Positions 40,503-49,301 of a stretch of DNA of 63,569 bases are shown in pieces (within the stretch, counting starts at the first letter, position 1; the number at the start of each line of letters is the position of its first letter). This stretch comes from Methanomicrobiaceae archaeon. GTDB taxonomy: Archaea; Halobacteriota; Methanomicrobia; Methanomicrobiales; Methanomicrobiaceae. Made by a program: the position numbers and the translations under genes. The notes under the pieces were generated by a model. The model did not search any database, was not told the origin of the DNA, and was given only the letters and a program-made list of their open reading frames with translations. Location of the stretch: assembly GCA_016937345.1 (NCBI GenBank), contig JAFGWE010000037.1, positions 1 to 63,569 of the forward strand. The letters run 5' to 3'.

Positions 40503-40927
40503 CAGGCATCGGCCTCCTCGGCCAGCCTGAGCCTGCTACTCACGAAATTCTCAGCGTCTCGCTCCGTCTCGCTCAGCTGGGGGTATGTGCCAGGATCTTT
40601 CTTCAGCCAGACGCAGGTCACAGTTGAGTTCAGCTGGAACTCTCCAGGATAAAACCGCTGCATCAAAAAAGCTACAAGAGCCGGTGCGGATCTCAGTCCG
40701 CCATACTGATGATGCTGCAAAAAAGCATTGTGAGGCATCTGGTTGAATGGCCGTGCTGCAACGCCGGTCACAACATATTCCGGATATCCTCTCCAGGGGT
40801 AACCGCCCGGCTGCATCAGCCTGATACGATCTCCTGGTTGCAAAGTCTCGGCAAGCTGAGTCCCGAGTCTGAAAGTTGTTACTACGGAGCCCGTAAAATT
40901 CGGATTTTCAAACTTCATCATCCGCAT
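40502..40927 (-). CDS. ASCH-like domain protein
   Basis: A 141-residue protein. The pattern FENPNFTGSVVTTFRLGTQL and LQPGDRIRLMQPG...YVVTGVAARPF resembles the ASCH/PUA-like fold, which binds RNA or modified nucleotides. The C-terminal half is helical. It overlaps the nuclease gene by one base. The assignment is by pattern only. Confidence 0.5.
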   Translation of the reverse strand: MRMMKFENPNFTGSVVTTFRLGTQLAETLQPGDRIRLMQPGGYPWRGYPEYVVTGVAARPFNQMPHNAFLQHHQYGGLRSAPALVAFLMQRFYPGEFQLNSTVTCVWLKKDPGTYPQLSETERDAENFVSSRLRLAEEADA

Positions 40928-41190
40928 TTCAGATACCTCCTGCAGAGTGAAGTTTCTGTGAACAATCAGGGATGGAAAACAGGTCAGAAAAAGTGCATAT
41001 TCTTAAGGTGCACATAGGTGCACCTTTTTTACAAAGTACATACGTAAAGAAAGTACAATAGAAAGTTATGCAAAAGCGTGCACCCGATGTATTTTCCTGC
41101 ACCTTGGTGCATGTATGCACATAACGTGATAATTTTTTTACATCAACATTTTTAAAAGACTTTTTACATTTTGGTGTTTTCCTGCACCTA
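40928..41190. repeat. Iteron-like cluster of GTGCA/TGCAC sites, origin or operator candidate
   Basis: Non-coding. Eight GTGCA or TGCAC sites fall within about 200 bases (40993, 41008, 41018, 41078, 41098, 41107, 41115, 41183). AAGGTGCAC / GTGCACCTT at 41005-41026 is a perfect 9-bp inverted repeat with a 4-base gap. TGCACC-TT-GGTGCA follows at 41098-41111. A very AT-rich stretch lies at 41125-41175. The region directly adjoins the primase-helicase gene. Confidence 0.55.
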
Positions 41191-43683
41191 TTAAGCATTC
41201 CCACTCACCCCCATTCGTTGTGCAATGACTTCCATCTGATCTCTCACTTCCTGATCTTTTTCGTCTGAAGTTTTCCATCTCAGGCCTTTCCACATGCGGT
41301 TCCCGCCTCTTGTGAGTTCATACACGTAAGAGGTGGATTTCATAATTTGTGCCACTTTTTTAGTTGTTGCCGGAGTTTCTCCAAGTGCGTTGCACCAGGC
41401 TTCATAAGCTTCATAGAGCTCTTTTCTGGAGAGAGTTCCATCAGGGCTCTCCATAGTTTCATCAGTCAAAAATGACCGGACACTGTCGGATTCTGTCCGA
41501 TAATCTTTAGTGGCCGCCTGCACGGCATCCGGGATCTCAAGAGTTCCTCTTGTCTGATATCGTCTGAATCCTTCCAGGCACCAGTTCAGGATACCTGATG
41601 CTTCCTGCAGCAACACGTCACCGTAATTGGCCACACGCTTCTCTGGAGGGATTATAATCGTAAAAGGCCAGAGCTGGATACGTCTCCAGATACCGTCATC
41701 GACACCGGTTATGCGGGGTTTGTGGTTCGTTGCCATGAAGATTTTTGCTTCAGGTCTGAACGAGAATTCATTCTCGTAAAGTCTCCGGACCGTGACCCTG
41801 TCATCACCTGTCAGCTGCTTAATCACTGACTCGGCAAGACGCGCCCCCTCATAAGCTTCAGAGGCCGTGACCAGTCTGGCTCCGGCCATCCTGGCGATAT
41901 CGGAACGTGGGGCCTCGCCCCTCTTCACCATGAGAGACTCCGCTGCAATGTTGATTGCATATTCACCAAAAATGCGAGACAAGACCTTCGTTGTCTCACT
42001 CTTCCCGTTCTTCCCCGTCCCATACAAAAAGAAGATCTGCTGCTCCGGATTATCGCCGAGAAGAGAGTATCCACATATCTCCTGGAAGCCGTCGATGAGT
42101 TCTCGGTCGCCGTCGAAAATCGTCTCCAGGTGCTTCTCCCACAGAGGGCATTTTGCATCAGGTACATACACGACATTCATGCACTTTGTCATGAGATCCT
42201 TCTTGTCAGGCTCTCTCGCCTGCAGCGTTACCAGATCTAAAGTGCAGTTTTTGAGGTTTATCAGAGACGGATGACTGTCGAATTTATCAGGCGTCACTGC
42301 AACGTAAGGAGTCGCACCCCGGATCATCGCCTCTCTTTTTGCCAGAGACTGAGAGTTCATCCCCCACTTTGCAAACCATTTAAATTTCTCTTCACTGACA
42401 TGAGCTGCCTCAATCATAATCGACCGGGCCGTCATTGTCGCAATGGCCAGAATCTCGTTGAGCTCGTCCCGGCGCCACCTGAGACTGTCCCAGATATACC
42501 AGGACTTAAACGTGACACAATAACGGAGAACATCTCCATACTGATGAACAAGCCTGTCGGAGTTTCCGGCGTCCGTTAAATCAAAGCCCTCACCAACGCA
42601 GGATTTAACCGGCAGCAACTGCCATGACGAAACCTGCACATCTGGGACAGGCGGGACAACTGTCTCACCTTCTGTCTCACTTGTCTCAGGTGCAGGTTCT
42701 TCAGGTTCCGGAGCAACATCATGGGCGATTCTGGATGCTGCCTCTTTCTTCTGCAGAGCCTGCTGCTTCTCAGTCTCAATCTCTGCCAGCTGTGAACTGT
42801 ATCCCCACTTTTTCAGGGCGTCAAAAATAGCAGGCCAGTGTCCCTGCAGACAGCCTTTCCCTGCCTCGCTACAGTCTATGATCTTCTCTGCAACGGCAAG
42901 TGCCTCCAGAGGCCCCCCTCCCGTGCCATGGCGCCGGCAGTACCATTTGTTACCCATAGGGTCAACAATGTAGTTTGTACCGGTATCGCTGCCATGAACT
43001 GGATGCTCACCTTCGATCTGATTCTCCCTGGGTCTGGGGTTGAGTGGCATCATGAACTGCGTCACTGTCAGGCCGAGTCTGTCAACAAGGCTGCTGCCGG
43101 ATCCTCTGATATGATCTGGGATCCTTTCTGTGACTTGCTGCTGTGCCTCTTCTTTTTTGTCAGCCGAAGTCTTCACCTTTGACAGAATATTTTTCCGGAT
43201 ATCTGTGTATGTAAAACTCTTCAGTGTGGAACCGTTCCCTATCTCGTAAGGTTTCCCTGAGGGATGAATGGACGATGGCCCCACGCAGTAAGCTCTGCAC
43301 CCGCTGGGGCGGATATCCCCCAGCTCCTCCCCTGTCTCCGGGTGATACAGGATGAGCTTCTTGTTGTCCGGAAATCCCGGGCACCGGAAATAAAAATGTC
43401 CTCTAAACCCGTCTCCTCCGGTACGAACAAAGAAAGTATCTGACAGAGAGTCAAGCACTCCGAGTTCCATCAGAGTCATGGCATTATCTGCGTCCAGGAT
43501 ACACACGCCTCCGGTCGGCATCACACCATAATTTCCGCCGGCCTTCAGGTGTTCAATGAGCTCCAGGGCATTGGCAGCATAGTTATGATCCTTCTGCCAG
43601 CCCGGTTCAATAGCAGCTTTGTCACCAGTCTTTACCTTAATAAAAATGCAATCCCGTATTTGTTCAGGGATTTCTATTGTCAA
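41191..43683 (-). CDS. Primase-polymerase / SF3 helicase replication protein
   Basis: An 830-residue protein. The N-terminal prim-pol domain (about 1-170) has the metal pair D64-x-D66 in CILDADN and a later GSGxS-type loop. A middle part (about 225-265) has Cys/His residues near KWYCRRHGTGGGP that fit a zinc or PriCT-like section. The D5-N region and SF3 helicase follow, with Walker A GTGKNGKSETT near 550-557 and RGTxMATNHKP-like sensor near 640. It can prime and unwind viral DNA by itself. It is the only viral replication enzyme recognised; the rest would come from the host. Confidence 0.9.
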   Translation of the reverse strand: MTIEIPEQIRDCIFIKVKTGDKAAIEPGWQKDHNYAANALELIEHLKAGGNYGVMPTGGVCILDADNAMTLMELGVLDSLSDTFFVRTGGDGFRGHFYFRCPGFPDNKKLILYHPETGEELGDIRPSGCRAYCVGPSSIHPSGKPYEIGNGSTLKSFTYTDIRKNILSKVKTSADKKEEAQQQVTERIPDHIRGSGSSLVDRLGLTVTQFMMPLNPRPRENQIEGEHPVHGSDTGTNYIVDPMGNKWYCRRHGTGGGPLEALAVAEKIIDCSEAGKGCLQGHWPAIFDALKKWGYSSQLAEIETEKQQALQKKEAASRIAHDVAPEPEEPAPETSETEGETVVPPVPDVQVSSWQLLPVKSCVGEGFDLTDAGNSDRLVHQYGDVLRYCVTFKSWYIWDSLRWRRDELNEILAIATMTARSIMIEAAHVSEEKFKWFAKWGMNSQSLAKREAMIRGATPYVAVTPDKFDSHPSLINLKNCTLDLVTLQAREPDKKDLMTKCMNVVYVPDAKCPLWEKHLETIFDGDRELIDGFQEICGYSLLGDNPEQQIFFLYGTGKNGKSETTKVLSRIFGEYAINIAAESLMVKRGEAPRSDIARMAGARLVTASEAYEGARLAESVIKQLTGDDRVTVRRLYENEFSFRPEAKIFMATNHKPRITGVDDGIWRRIQLWPFTIIIPPEKRVANYGDVLLQEASGILNWCLEGFRRYQTRGTLEIPDAVQAATKDYRTESDSVRSFLTDETMESPDGTLSRKELYEAYEAWCNALGETPATTKKVAQIMKSTSYVYELTRGGNRMWKGLRWKTSDEKDQEVRDQMEVIAQRMGVSGNA

Positions 43684-43896
43684 TTAAATCACCCCAATTG
43701 CTTTAAGCTTATTAATCTCAGGATTTCTCAACCCGAGATACAAAATCGTGCGAATCTTTCCGGTCAAAGCTGATGCTCGAATATACTCCAAAGCATCAAT
43801 TGCAGCCCGGCGCTGTTGTATTAATTCCGCAAGCCGATTCTTTTCCTCTTCCGGCCATCCCTTACATGAGGGAGCATGTTTATACAAAAGCGCCAT
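43684..43896 (-). CDS. Small early protein upstream of primase
   Basis: A 70-residue helical, basic protein (LAELIQQRRAAIDALEYIRAS). Its stop lies right at the start of the primase-helicase gene and it starts 3 bases after the preceding gene. Co-translation with the primase is likely. No family is recognised. Confidence 0.6.
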   Translation of the reverse strand: MALLYKHAPSCKGWPEEEKNRLAELIQQRRAAIDALEYIRASALTGKIRTILYLGLRNPEINKLKAIGVI

Positions 43897-43898
43897 CG

Positions 43899-44573
43899 TC
43901 AGTTTTTTGACGGGTTCTCCTGTAATTCAAGTTTATTATGTGCAATCCAGTACCTGCACTTCTGAATGCTGACAAGGGCTTCGTTCTTCCTGACTGAGAG
44001 AACCTTTCCGGTCTTTCCGTAACTGGGCAGATTTTTGTCAATCACTTTGACATAATCGTTCAGGCGAAAAGCGGGAGAGCTTTCGGGTTCTGCCTCCTCG
44101 ACAGCTTCCTCGATTGCCGGTTTTGCCTGACACATCAGAAGGCCCTTTTTCTTCAGAATATACCAGGCGCCATTCACGCTTTTGTCGGTGCGGTCAGATT
44201 CAGGATACTCTTTGCAAAATCCTTCCAGGGCATCGTTCACAGTTGCAAATCCTCTGAGGAATTCTCTCTCTTCAGGATCCCAGATCTTGAGAACCTTCCC
44301 CTGGGAATCAATCCTGACGGTCTGCTCCTGCAGCATCTCGCGGTCCTGTTCTTCCTGCTCGAGCTCGCACTTATCGACAAGAGGCTGCAGCTCAGGCTCT
44401 GGGTGTGGAAACATATCTGCAAGGGTCTTCGGCACGATTTCTGCACCCGGTGTTTCATGAATGATCTGACTATAAAACTTCAGGGCAGTGTCGCCATCAA
44501 CATCTGCCTCTTTAGAAAGTAGGGGTTTTGAGGAACCTGCTTCAAACACCTGATACCTCATAGTGTAGCTCAT
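43899..44573 (-). CDS. Early hypothetical protein with KOW-like C-terminus
   Basis: A 224-residue acidic protein. The N-terminal third is MSYTMRYQVFEAGSSKPLLS; the centre is Glu-rich and coiled. The last 65 residues (FRLNDYVKVIDKNLPSYGKTGKVLSVRKNEALVSI) have the pattern of a KOW/SH3 barrel, which often binds nucleic acid. It overlaps the Bet-like gene by 4 nt. Confidence 0.6.
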   Translation of the reverse strand: MSYTMRYQVFEAGSSKPLLSKEADVDGDTALKFYSQIIHETPGAEIVPKTLADMFPHPEPELQPLVDKCELEQEEQDREMLQEQTVRIDSQGKVLKIWDPEEREFLRGFATVNDALEGFCKEYPESDRTDKSVNGAWYILKKKGLLMCQAKPAIEEAVEEAEPESSPAFRLNDYVKVIDKNLPSYGKTGKVLSVRKNEALVSIQKCRYWIAHNKLELQENPSKN

Positions 44574-45730
44574 TCTGCACCCCCTTTCTTGTAATCAATC
44601 ATGCACTTCTGGCAGAGCCTCTTTCCTGTGAAATTATAGGCCATCTGGGCCACACTTGGAGAGACGTCTTTTGCACCGCATATTTCACAGACAATGCCTG
44701 TGCTTTCTGTTGTCTCCTGTGCTTTAGGGGCAGCAGCTTTTTCAGGCGCCGGAGCGGGTGCAGGCTCAGATTTCTTTGCCTGAGCTTTTTTCTTCTGTTC
44801 CTCACGTCTCTTGTCAAAGCAGGGTTTGCATAGGAAATGGCCTGCCCCATGATGATACTGAGAAAGACTTGAATCCTCTTTTGTGACGAGCTCTCCGCAA
44901 TCCTCACATTTGCGGTTTGTCAGGTTTGCCGGTGCAGCCGGTTCTTCTGCAGGTACCTCTACAGGTTCAGGTTCCGGATCCTCCTCTGCAGGCTTTTCTT
45001 CAGGAGCAGGTTCTGGCTCGACGGGTTTGACTTCTGCAGTGAATCCTTCTGGAATATCCGCGGAGGCCTCTGCATTTTTCTTGTCTTCCCACCACTTGTT
45101 AAAGCAGGCCAGACACATAGTCTTACCGTCAGTCTCAGCCCGAATCTTCTCCTGCAGGTGCATCTCGACAAGGCCGCCACAGACTGAACATGCATTAGGA
45201 TCATGATAGGTTCCGGACGGCTTGACATCGTCCATCTCTTCCTGAGAATACATGCCGGTTATGCTGAATGCAAGTCTCAGGGCCTGTGCCTCTGCAACTT
45301 TCTGAATCATTGTCCGGGGCTTTGATTTCCACAAAGCCTTCCCGGTGTTGTATTCAGATCCGTACACTTCCCGGTAAAATGGTTTGGACATGTCTTTGCG
45401 GAATACCCTTGCCCATCCGATGAACTCTTCATCTTCCTTACGGACTCCGGATTCCATGCCGTCAAAAACCTCTGACCTATGAGCGATTACCAGCAGGCCG
45501 TCTCTCCCACAGAAGATCTGTGCAGGACTGCCAGGATATTTCACAGCCCAGATCTGGCGGGCAAGAGGATCAAGACCATAGGTCTTTGCAAGGTGCATAA
45601 GCAGCTGGAACTCATTGTCAGTGCAATCCTTCGCACAGATATTTTTGATGAGTTGAAGTTTCTCAGCTGATAGCTCCTGCACTGCAACACCTTCCTCCGA
45701 GGCGGTGTCCGCAGGTGTTTTTTCTGACAT
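44570..45730 (-). CDS. Bet/RecT-like annealing protein with three zinc ribbons
   Basis: A 386-residue protein. Residues 20-165 are a Bet-type single-strand annealing domain (FQLLMHLAKTYGLDPLARQIW, IFCGRDGLLVIAHRSEVFDG, KSKPRTMIQKVAEAQALRLAF). The rest is unusual: three CxxC...CxxC modules (C181/184/206/209, C275/278/301/304, C348/351/373/376) joined by Pro/Glu/Ala linkers. Plain Bet lacks these. No paired exonuclease is obvious beside it. It probably drives recombination or repair of viral DNA. Confidence 0.85.
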   Translation of the reverse strand: MSEKTPADTASEEGVAVQELSAEKLQLIKNICAKDCTDNEFQLLMHLAKTYGLDPLARQIWAVKYPGSPAQIFCGRDGLLVIAHRSEVFDGMESGVRKEDEEFIGWARVFRKDMSKPFYREVYGSEYNTGKALWKSKPRTMIQKVAEAQALRLAFSITGMYSQEEMDDVKPSGTYHDPNACSVCGGLVEMHLQEKIRAETDGKTMCLACFNKWWEDKKNAEASADIPEGFTAEVKPVEPEPAPEEKPAEEDPEPEPVEVPAEEPAAPANLTNRKCEDCGELVTKEDSSLSQYHHGAGHFLCKPCFDKRREEQKKKAQAKKSEPAPAPAPEKAAAPKAQETTESTGIVCEICGAKDVSPSVAQMAYNFTGKRLCQKCMIDYKKGGAE

Positions 45731-45885
45731 TACTGCACACCTCCTGAAAGCCTGACGGCTCTGTGATAAAGAATGGTTTTAAGAGGAAGCTCTGTAGGGG
45801 TCTTAACTCCATACAGACTCATGTCCTCTTTGAGGTGAGCCTGTCGCTGCCTGATGTGCATCAGCTGCTGTGTGTCGGGGCTCAT
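45730..45885 (-). CDS. Small early protein, 51 residues
   Basis: ATG 45885 overlaps the stop of the upstream gene in an ATGA junction, and the stop overlaps the Bet-like gene start by one base. The product is basic and helical (MSPDTQQLMHIRQRQAHLKED). Coupling on both sides supports translation. No family is recognised. Confidence 0.6.
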   Translation of the reverse strand: MSPDTQQLMHIRQRQAHLKEDMSLYGVKTPTELPLKTILYHRAVRLSGGVQ

Positions 45886-46244
45886 AGGGATACCTCCTCT
45901 CCTTCGTAAATACATTTCACAAACTTGAGGCCCGGGGCAGTCACAAAAGCGACATCTGAGTATATACCCCTGTCATCTTCTGCGGGGACAATTATGGTTC
46001 CTGCTCCGGGCGTTCCTATAGTTCCCTGTTCTTTGACTTCAATTCCCCAGATTCCAAGATCTCTCTCACCATACCAGATGTTCAGGATAGATCCATCGGA
46101 GAAATGAAGCTCAACAGGATTCTCTTTGGAGGGATAATAGATTCCAAACTCATTACCTCCCCTGATGATCTCATCAGGGTAGCGACCTATTTCTCTGATT
46201 TCTATGAGGTCGTCGGATTGTCCAAAAACCATTAAGCGAGTCAT
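45882..46244 (-). CDS. Small early hypothetical protein
   Basis: A 120-residue beta-rich protein: MTRLMVFGQSDDLIEIREIG and HFSDGSILNIWYGERDLGIWGIEV. Short proteins with this SDDLIE...DGS.L...Y.. pattern occur in proviruses, with no known role. It overlaps both neighbours by 4 nt, so it belongs to the early operon. Confidence 0.6.
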   Translation of the reverse strand: MTRLMVFGQSDDLIEIREIGRYPDEIIRGGNEFGIYYPSKENPVELHFSDGSILNIWYGERDLGIWGIEVKEQGTIGTPGAGTIIVPAEDDRGIYSDVAFVTAPGLKFVKCIYEGEEVSL

Positions 46245-46831
46245 GCCTTCACCCCCTTGTTGCCTAAAACGCCGGTCTTTTTCTTGTTGATTACAAACTC
46301 AATCTTCGGGGCTCCCTGTGGATTTCTTTTGACACAGGCTTCAAAGAATGGAGCATCCTCTTTACTGATTACCTTTTCAGCTTCACCAATTTTGATCTTA
46401 ACTTCGGCAAGCTGGTTGAAGAGCTCGTCACCGAACTGCTGCCGGAACCGTTCAGGGATTACAGTTCTGATAGTCTTCTGCACTACTTTGTAAGTGCCGT
46501 CAGCTGTGACCTTGGACTCGATACCAAGTTCCTGTGCTCTCTCCAGGAGTGCAGCCTGCAGGGCTCTGAGGTTGTCGATGCGAGCGTTCAGGTCCTTAAC
46601 AGAATCTGCAAACTCCGCTTCGCACTCTGCGATGGCCTGCTGTGCAGCGAGCCACTTCTCCGACCTCTCCATTTCATCCCGCTTCATTCTGTTATCGTCA
46701 ATGAGCTGGAGTTCAGTCTCGCGTGCAAACCAGGCGGTCTCCAACAGAGTGTCAATGTCGGTCTCAGCTGCAAGGGTTCTTGCATCAACTTCAGGAACCT
46801 GTGCAGAAGGCCTCTGCATAGCTTCAGACAT
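46241..46831 (-). CDS. Early coiled-coil protein, possibly Gam-like
   Basis: A 196-residue protein. Residues 45-100 form a coiled coil (KWLAAQQAIAECEAEFADSV). The last 90 residues are globular with VQKTIRTVIPERFRQQFGDE. A Gam-like end-protecting protein often stands next to Bet, and length and coil would fit, but no firm Gam signature is seen. Confidence 0.5.
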   Translation of the reverse strand: MSEAMQRPSAQVPEVDARTLAAETDIDTLLETAWFARETELQLIDDNRMKRDEMERSEKWLAAQQAIAECEAEFADSVKDLNARIDNLRALQAALLERAQELGIESKVTADGTYKVVQKTIRTVIPERFRQQFGDELFNQLAEVKIKIGEAEKVISKEDAPFFEACVKRNPQGAPKIEFVINKKKTGVLGNKGVKA

Positions 46832-47294
46832 TGCTGCTCACCTCCTCTGCAGGAGCCCAGATACGGCGCTGCAATGGCCGTGTGATATCCCAACCTGGGA
46901 TCCCATTTTCAAAATCTTTCGGGACAGTGAATTCTATCACTTTGTAAGGATTTATCAGACCTTGTTTCTTTACAAGCACAAGAGCCGTATCTCCAAATGC
47001 CCCGATCACTCTGGCTGGTGAAACCGTGCCGGACCCCTTATCCTTTAGAAGTGACAGTGATTCTTCCTGCTGTGGAGTTGCCTCCGGAAGTCTCTGTTCA
47101 ATAGCTCTGATAACTTCTCCCAGGGGGTAATGAGCAATACCTGTTGCAAGAGCACGCTCTACAAAGACGGCTGCAGACTCAGCATCCTGACTGTGCTGAA
47201 CACGGTCAAGTGCAAGAAGCATATCCATCTGTGCGAGTTCATCAGCGTTGGCGGTGCTTGGAATAACAACAGGCTGCTGTGCAACTTCAGACAT
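46824..47294 (-). CDS. Early hypothetical protein
   Basis: A 156-residue protein. The first 100 residues are helical (LAQMDMLLALDRVQHSQDAES, VIRAIEQRLPEA), the last part is beta-rich (DTALVLVKKQGLINPYKVIEF). It overlaps the next gene by 8 nt. No family is recognised. Confidence 0.55.
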   Translation of the reverse strand: MSEVAQQPVVIPSTANADELAQMDMLLALDRVQHSQDAESAAVFVERALATGIAHYPLGEVIRAIEQRLPEATPQQEESLSLLKDKGSGTVSPARVIGAFGDTALVLVKKQGLINPYKVIEFTVPKDFENGIPGWDITRPLQRRIWAPAEEVSSNV

Positions 47295-47809
47295 CAGACC
47301 TCACCTGCCTTTAAAAGAGCAACTTTGGAACCTGCCAGGGCCTGTGCATAATCCTCGAAAAGATCTGATTCGTTTTCAATCATGTCACCGGCGACTGTAT
47401 CGAGCACGTTCTTGACAAGCTCCTCAGCAGACTTGCCCCTGACAATCCAGTCGTCGACGAAAGGAAGGTAGTCAGGACCAACATCATTTCCGCAGGACAC
47501 GGTAATACAGACCCCTATAATCTGCTGTGCTGGCGGCAGATCCTTTCTGACGAGTTTCAGCAGGCCGTCGAGCTTCTGAATACCCTGGCAGCAGAACATT
47601 CTGCAGGTGAAGTGAAGATCGGATTCTTCTTCTTTGTATGCAAACTCACAGTCAGCACAATGGTCGTTTTCTTTAACGCTGCATTCAAATCTTAGAGTCT
47701 TTACAAACTCATCAATAAGCTCGGAGTTCTTCTGGTAAACTGCCCGCAGGTTTAAAAGGTGTTTTTTTGACCTGGAGGAAATGTCCTGTGGATTACTCTT
47801 AGGACTCAT
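47294..47809 (-). CDS. Early hypothetical protein with cysteine cluster
   Basis: A 171-residue protein from ATG 47809, preceded by GGAGGC at a fitting distance. A cysteine-rich block (FECSVKENDHCADCEFAYK, then CRMFCCQG) may bind zinc or an Fe-S cluster. The rest is helical. It overlaps the upstream gene by 11 bases. No family is recognised. Confidence 0.55.
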   Translation of the reverse strand: MSPKSNPQDISSRSKKHLLNLRAVYQKNSELIDEFVKTLRFECSVKENDHCADCEFAYKEEESDLHFTCRMFCCQGIQKLDGLLKLVRKDLPPAQQIIGVCITVSCGNDVGPDYLPFVDDWIVRGKSAEELVKNVLDTVAGDMIENESDLFEDYAQALAGSKVALLKAGEV

Positions 47810-48686
47810 CTGTAATGCCTCCTTTTTCTGAGTATTCCGGTGATGTGTCTGCCAGGAACTCTGCAATTTGCTGGAACTGATTATTTGTTAGTTTTTCTTC
47901 ATCCCGGGGGCAAAGGTTAGAGTATGAAGGAGTTAAGCCGGTTAAATTACATTCATGAACGCCGCTGCATTCTCTTGGTTGATAATAGTTGCAAGCCCTG
48001 TCTTTGCAGAATTTTGCACAAGGTTTTTCAGGCCCTAATTTGAGTCTGCTTTTCAGCTCACGTTTTCGGATTTCTGTATTTTCCTTACCTTTTTGACTGA
48101 TAATGCAGTATTCCTCTGGAAGATCTTTTTCATCGTTGAAAACTGGTCGGGAGACAATAAACAGCCCACATTCCATAGGGATGAATGGGTTTGAATAAAT
48201 TACTCTATCTCCTGGTTTTGGGGACCATTCAGGCAATGCTTCTATACCACCTTCAAGTTCCGGAGTGGCTCTGTAGTCACATTCCAGTTCGCGATCATCG
48301 AGGATCTCCCTTTCATTGGCGGCCTCAAGTGCAGCCAGTGCAGCCATATTGATTTCGTTGACATCCGGGAGATCAGAGGGATCTTCTTCAGCATCATTAT
48401 CAACAGCTGAAGATACAAATTCCGTCAGTGTCCGATTGACGGGAATTTTAAATGAAACGACGCCCTTTACTGCAGTCTGCTGACAGTGAATTAGGTGATC
48501 CATTGAATCAGAGCCGGTCATTTTCCGGAAGACTTTTTTCATCGTCCTTTCCAGTTCACTCACGCAGTCAGTAAATGAACATTCCTCAATCAGGATGTCA
48601 AGCTGCTTCTGCTCTCCCCTCCAGAATGTGTCGCCATCGTCATCGACTTTCTTTGTGAAGGTGCAAGGATAGGTTACCTTAGTCAT
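47799..48686 (-). CDS. Early hypothetical protein with C-terminal cysteine/histidine domain
   Basis: A 295-residue protein from ATG 48686, which follows GGAGGTGCTCTCA; an earlier in-frame start at 48710 lies deep in the previous gene. Residues 1-60 contain CTFTKKVDDDGDTFWRG and two more Cys. Residues 230-265 have CAKFCKDRACNYYQPRECSG and CNLTG, a dense metal-binding set. Function is unknown. Confidence 0.55.
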   Translation of the reverse strand: MTKVTYPCTFTKKVDDDGDTFWRGEQKQLDILIEECSFTDCVSELERTMKKVFRKMTGSDSMDHLIHCQQTAVKGVVSFKIPVNRTLTEFVSSAVDNDAEEDPSDLPDVNEINMAALAALEAANEREILDDRELECDYRATPELEGGIEALPEWSPKPGDRVIYSNPFIPMECGLFIVSRPVFNDEKDLPEEYCIISQKGKENTEIRKRELKSRLKLGPEKPCAKFCKDRACNYYQPRECSGVHECNLTGLTPSYSNLCPRDEEKLTNNQFQQIAEFLADTSPEYSEKGGITDES

Positions 48687-48930
48687 TGAGAGCACCTCCA
48701 TAACGATCATTTAGCGAATAAGTGACTCGATACTGGTTAGATTTAGCACGATGAATTTGAATATTCACGATTTTGTTGCCGTGTTTTGTTGTCAATCCTT
48801 TAATAACGCTGGATAAAAGATAAACCGGGAGTTCCCCAACTTCTTCTTTGTCAGCGTCTGATGACATTATGCCTCGCAATGCATCCTCATTTGGGGGCCG
48901 GTATTCAGCTGTTCTTGCTGCAAGGCTCAT
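48679..48930 (-). CDS. Small early hypothetical protein
   Basis: An 83-residue protein starting MSLAARTAEYRPPNEDALRG and ending with a beta pair (NIQIHRAKSNQYRVTYSLN). ATG 48930 overlaps the stop of the 40-codon gene by an ATGA junction. No family is recognised. Confidence 0.55.
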   Translation of the reverse strand: MSLAARTAEYRPPNEDALRGIMSSDADKEEVGELPVYLLSSVIKGLTTKHGNKIVNIQIHRAKSNQYRVTYSLNDRYGGALND

Positions 48931-49049
48931 ACTGCCGACCTCCGACTGTATTTTATGTTCTCAAATACAACTTCTTTAATGCCAGTTCCCCGTTCCCTTT
49001 GCTTGGCGGCTGTGGAAACACAGGGGCTGGCCACGTTGTTTTCATTCAT
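48927..49049 (-). CDS. Small coupled early gene, 40 residues
   Basis: ATG 49049 follows GGAGAGAAAAC, a good ribosome-binding site inside the end of the RHH gene. The frame runs to TGA 48927, which overlaps the next ATG. The product starts MNENNVASPCVSTAAKQRER and is basic. Function is unknown. Confidence 0.55.
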   Translation of the reverse strand: MNENNVASPCVSTAAKQRERGTGIKEVVFENIKYSRRSAV

Positions 49050-49206
49050 GTTTTCTCTCCTTTTTCGTGGTTTCGAGGTAATCTAAAACGATTTTTTTAA
49101 CCATTCCAGCTCGTGTTCTGTGGTCTGTACTTGCGAGCCCATCGATAATTTCGATCTCGGGTGTGTCAAACTTCAAACATACTTGCGTTTGAACATCTTT
49201 GGACAT
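49042..49206 (-). CDS. Ribbon-helix-helix regulator, first gene of the early operon
   Basis: A 54-residue protein with an RHH pattern: strand VQTQVCLKFDTPEIEIID, helix GLASTDHRTRAGMVKKIV, then LDYLETTKKERK. It leads the leftward early operon. An ATG at 49209 is directly upstream and in frame. A TATA box TTATATAAA at about 49235 lies 26-29 nt before it, so the mRNA would be leaderless. It likely represses its own promoter together with the divergent RHH gene. Confidence 0.75.
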   Translation of the reverse strand: MSKDVQTQVCLKFDTPEIEIIDGLASTDHRTRAGMVKKIVLDYLETTKKERKHE

Positions 49207-49301
49207 CATATACAAACATAGGTATTACATTTATATAAAGATATTCAATGATGTCCTTTGGTGTGAAAAAGTATATTATGATGTTCATAGATGTTATTTC
49301 A
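49207..49301. promoter_or_regulatory. Divergent early promoter region with repeated GATGT(C/T)C sites
   Basis: Two TATA boxes face outward: ATTTATATAAAG (49229-49240) for the leftward operon and GTATATTATG (49271-49280) for the rightward RHH gene. Around them, ATGATGTCC occurs on both strands, and GATGTTCA occurs on the minus strand (near 49190) and on the plus strand (49280-49290). The repeats are plausible RHH operators and could form a genetic switch. Confidence 0.55.

Noticed and set aside
40929-41204. A 91-codon minus-strand frame after the primase-helicase
   Set aside because: It runs through the GTGCA repeat cluster, and its odd Cys/Thr-rich composition comes from the repeats. Its start overlaps the primase end without a ribosome site. 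Treated as non-coding.
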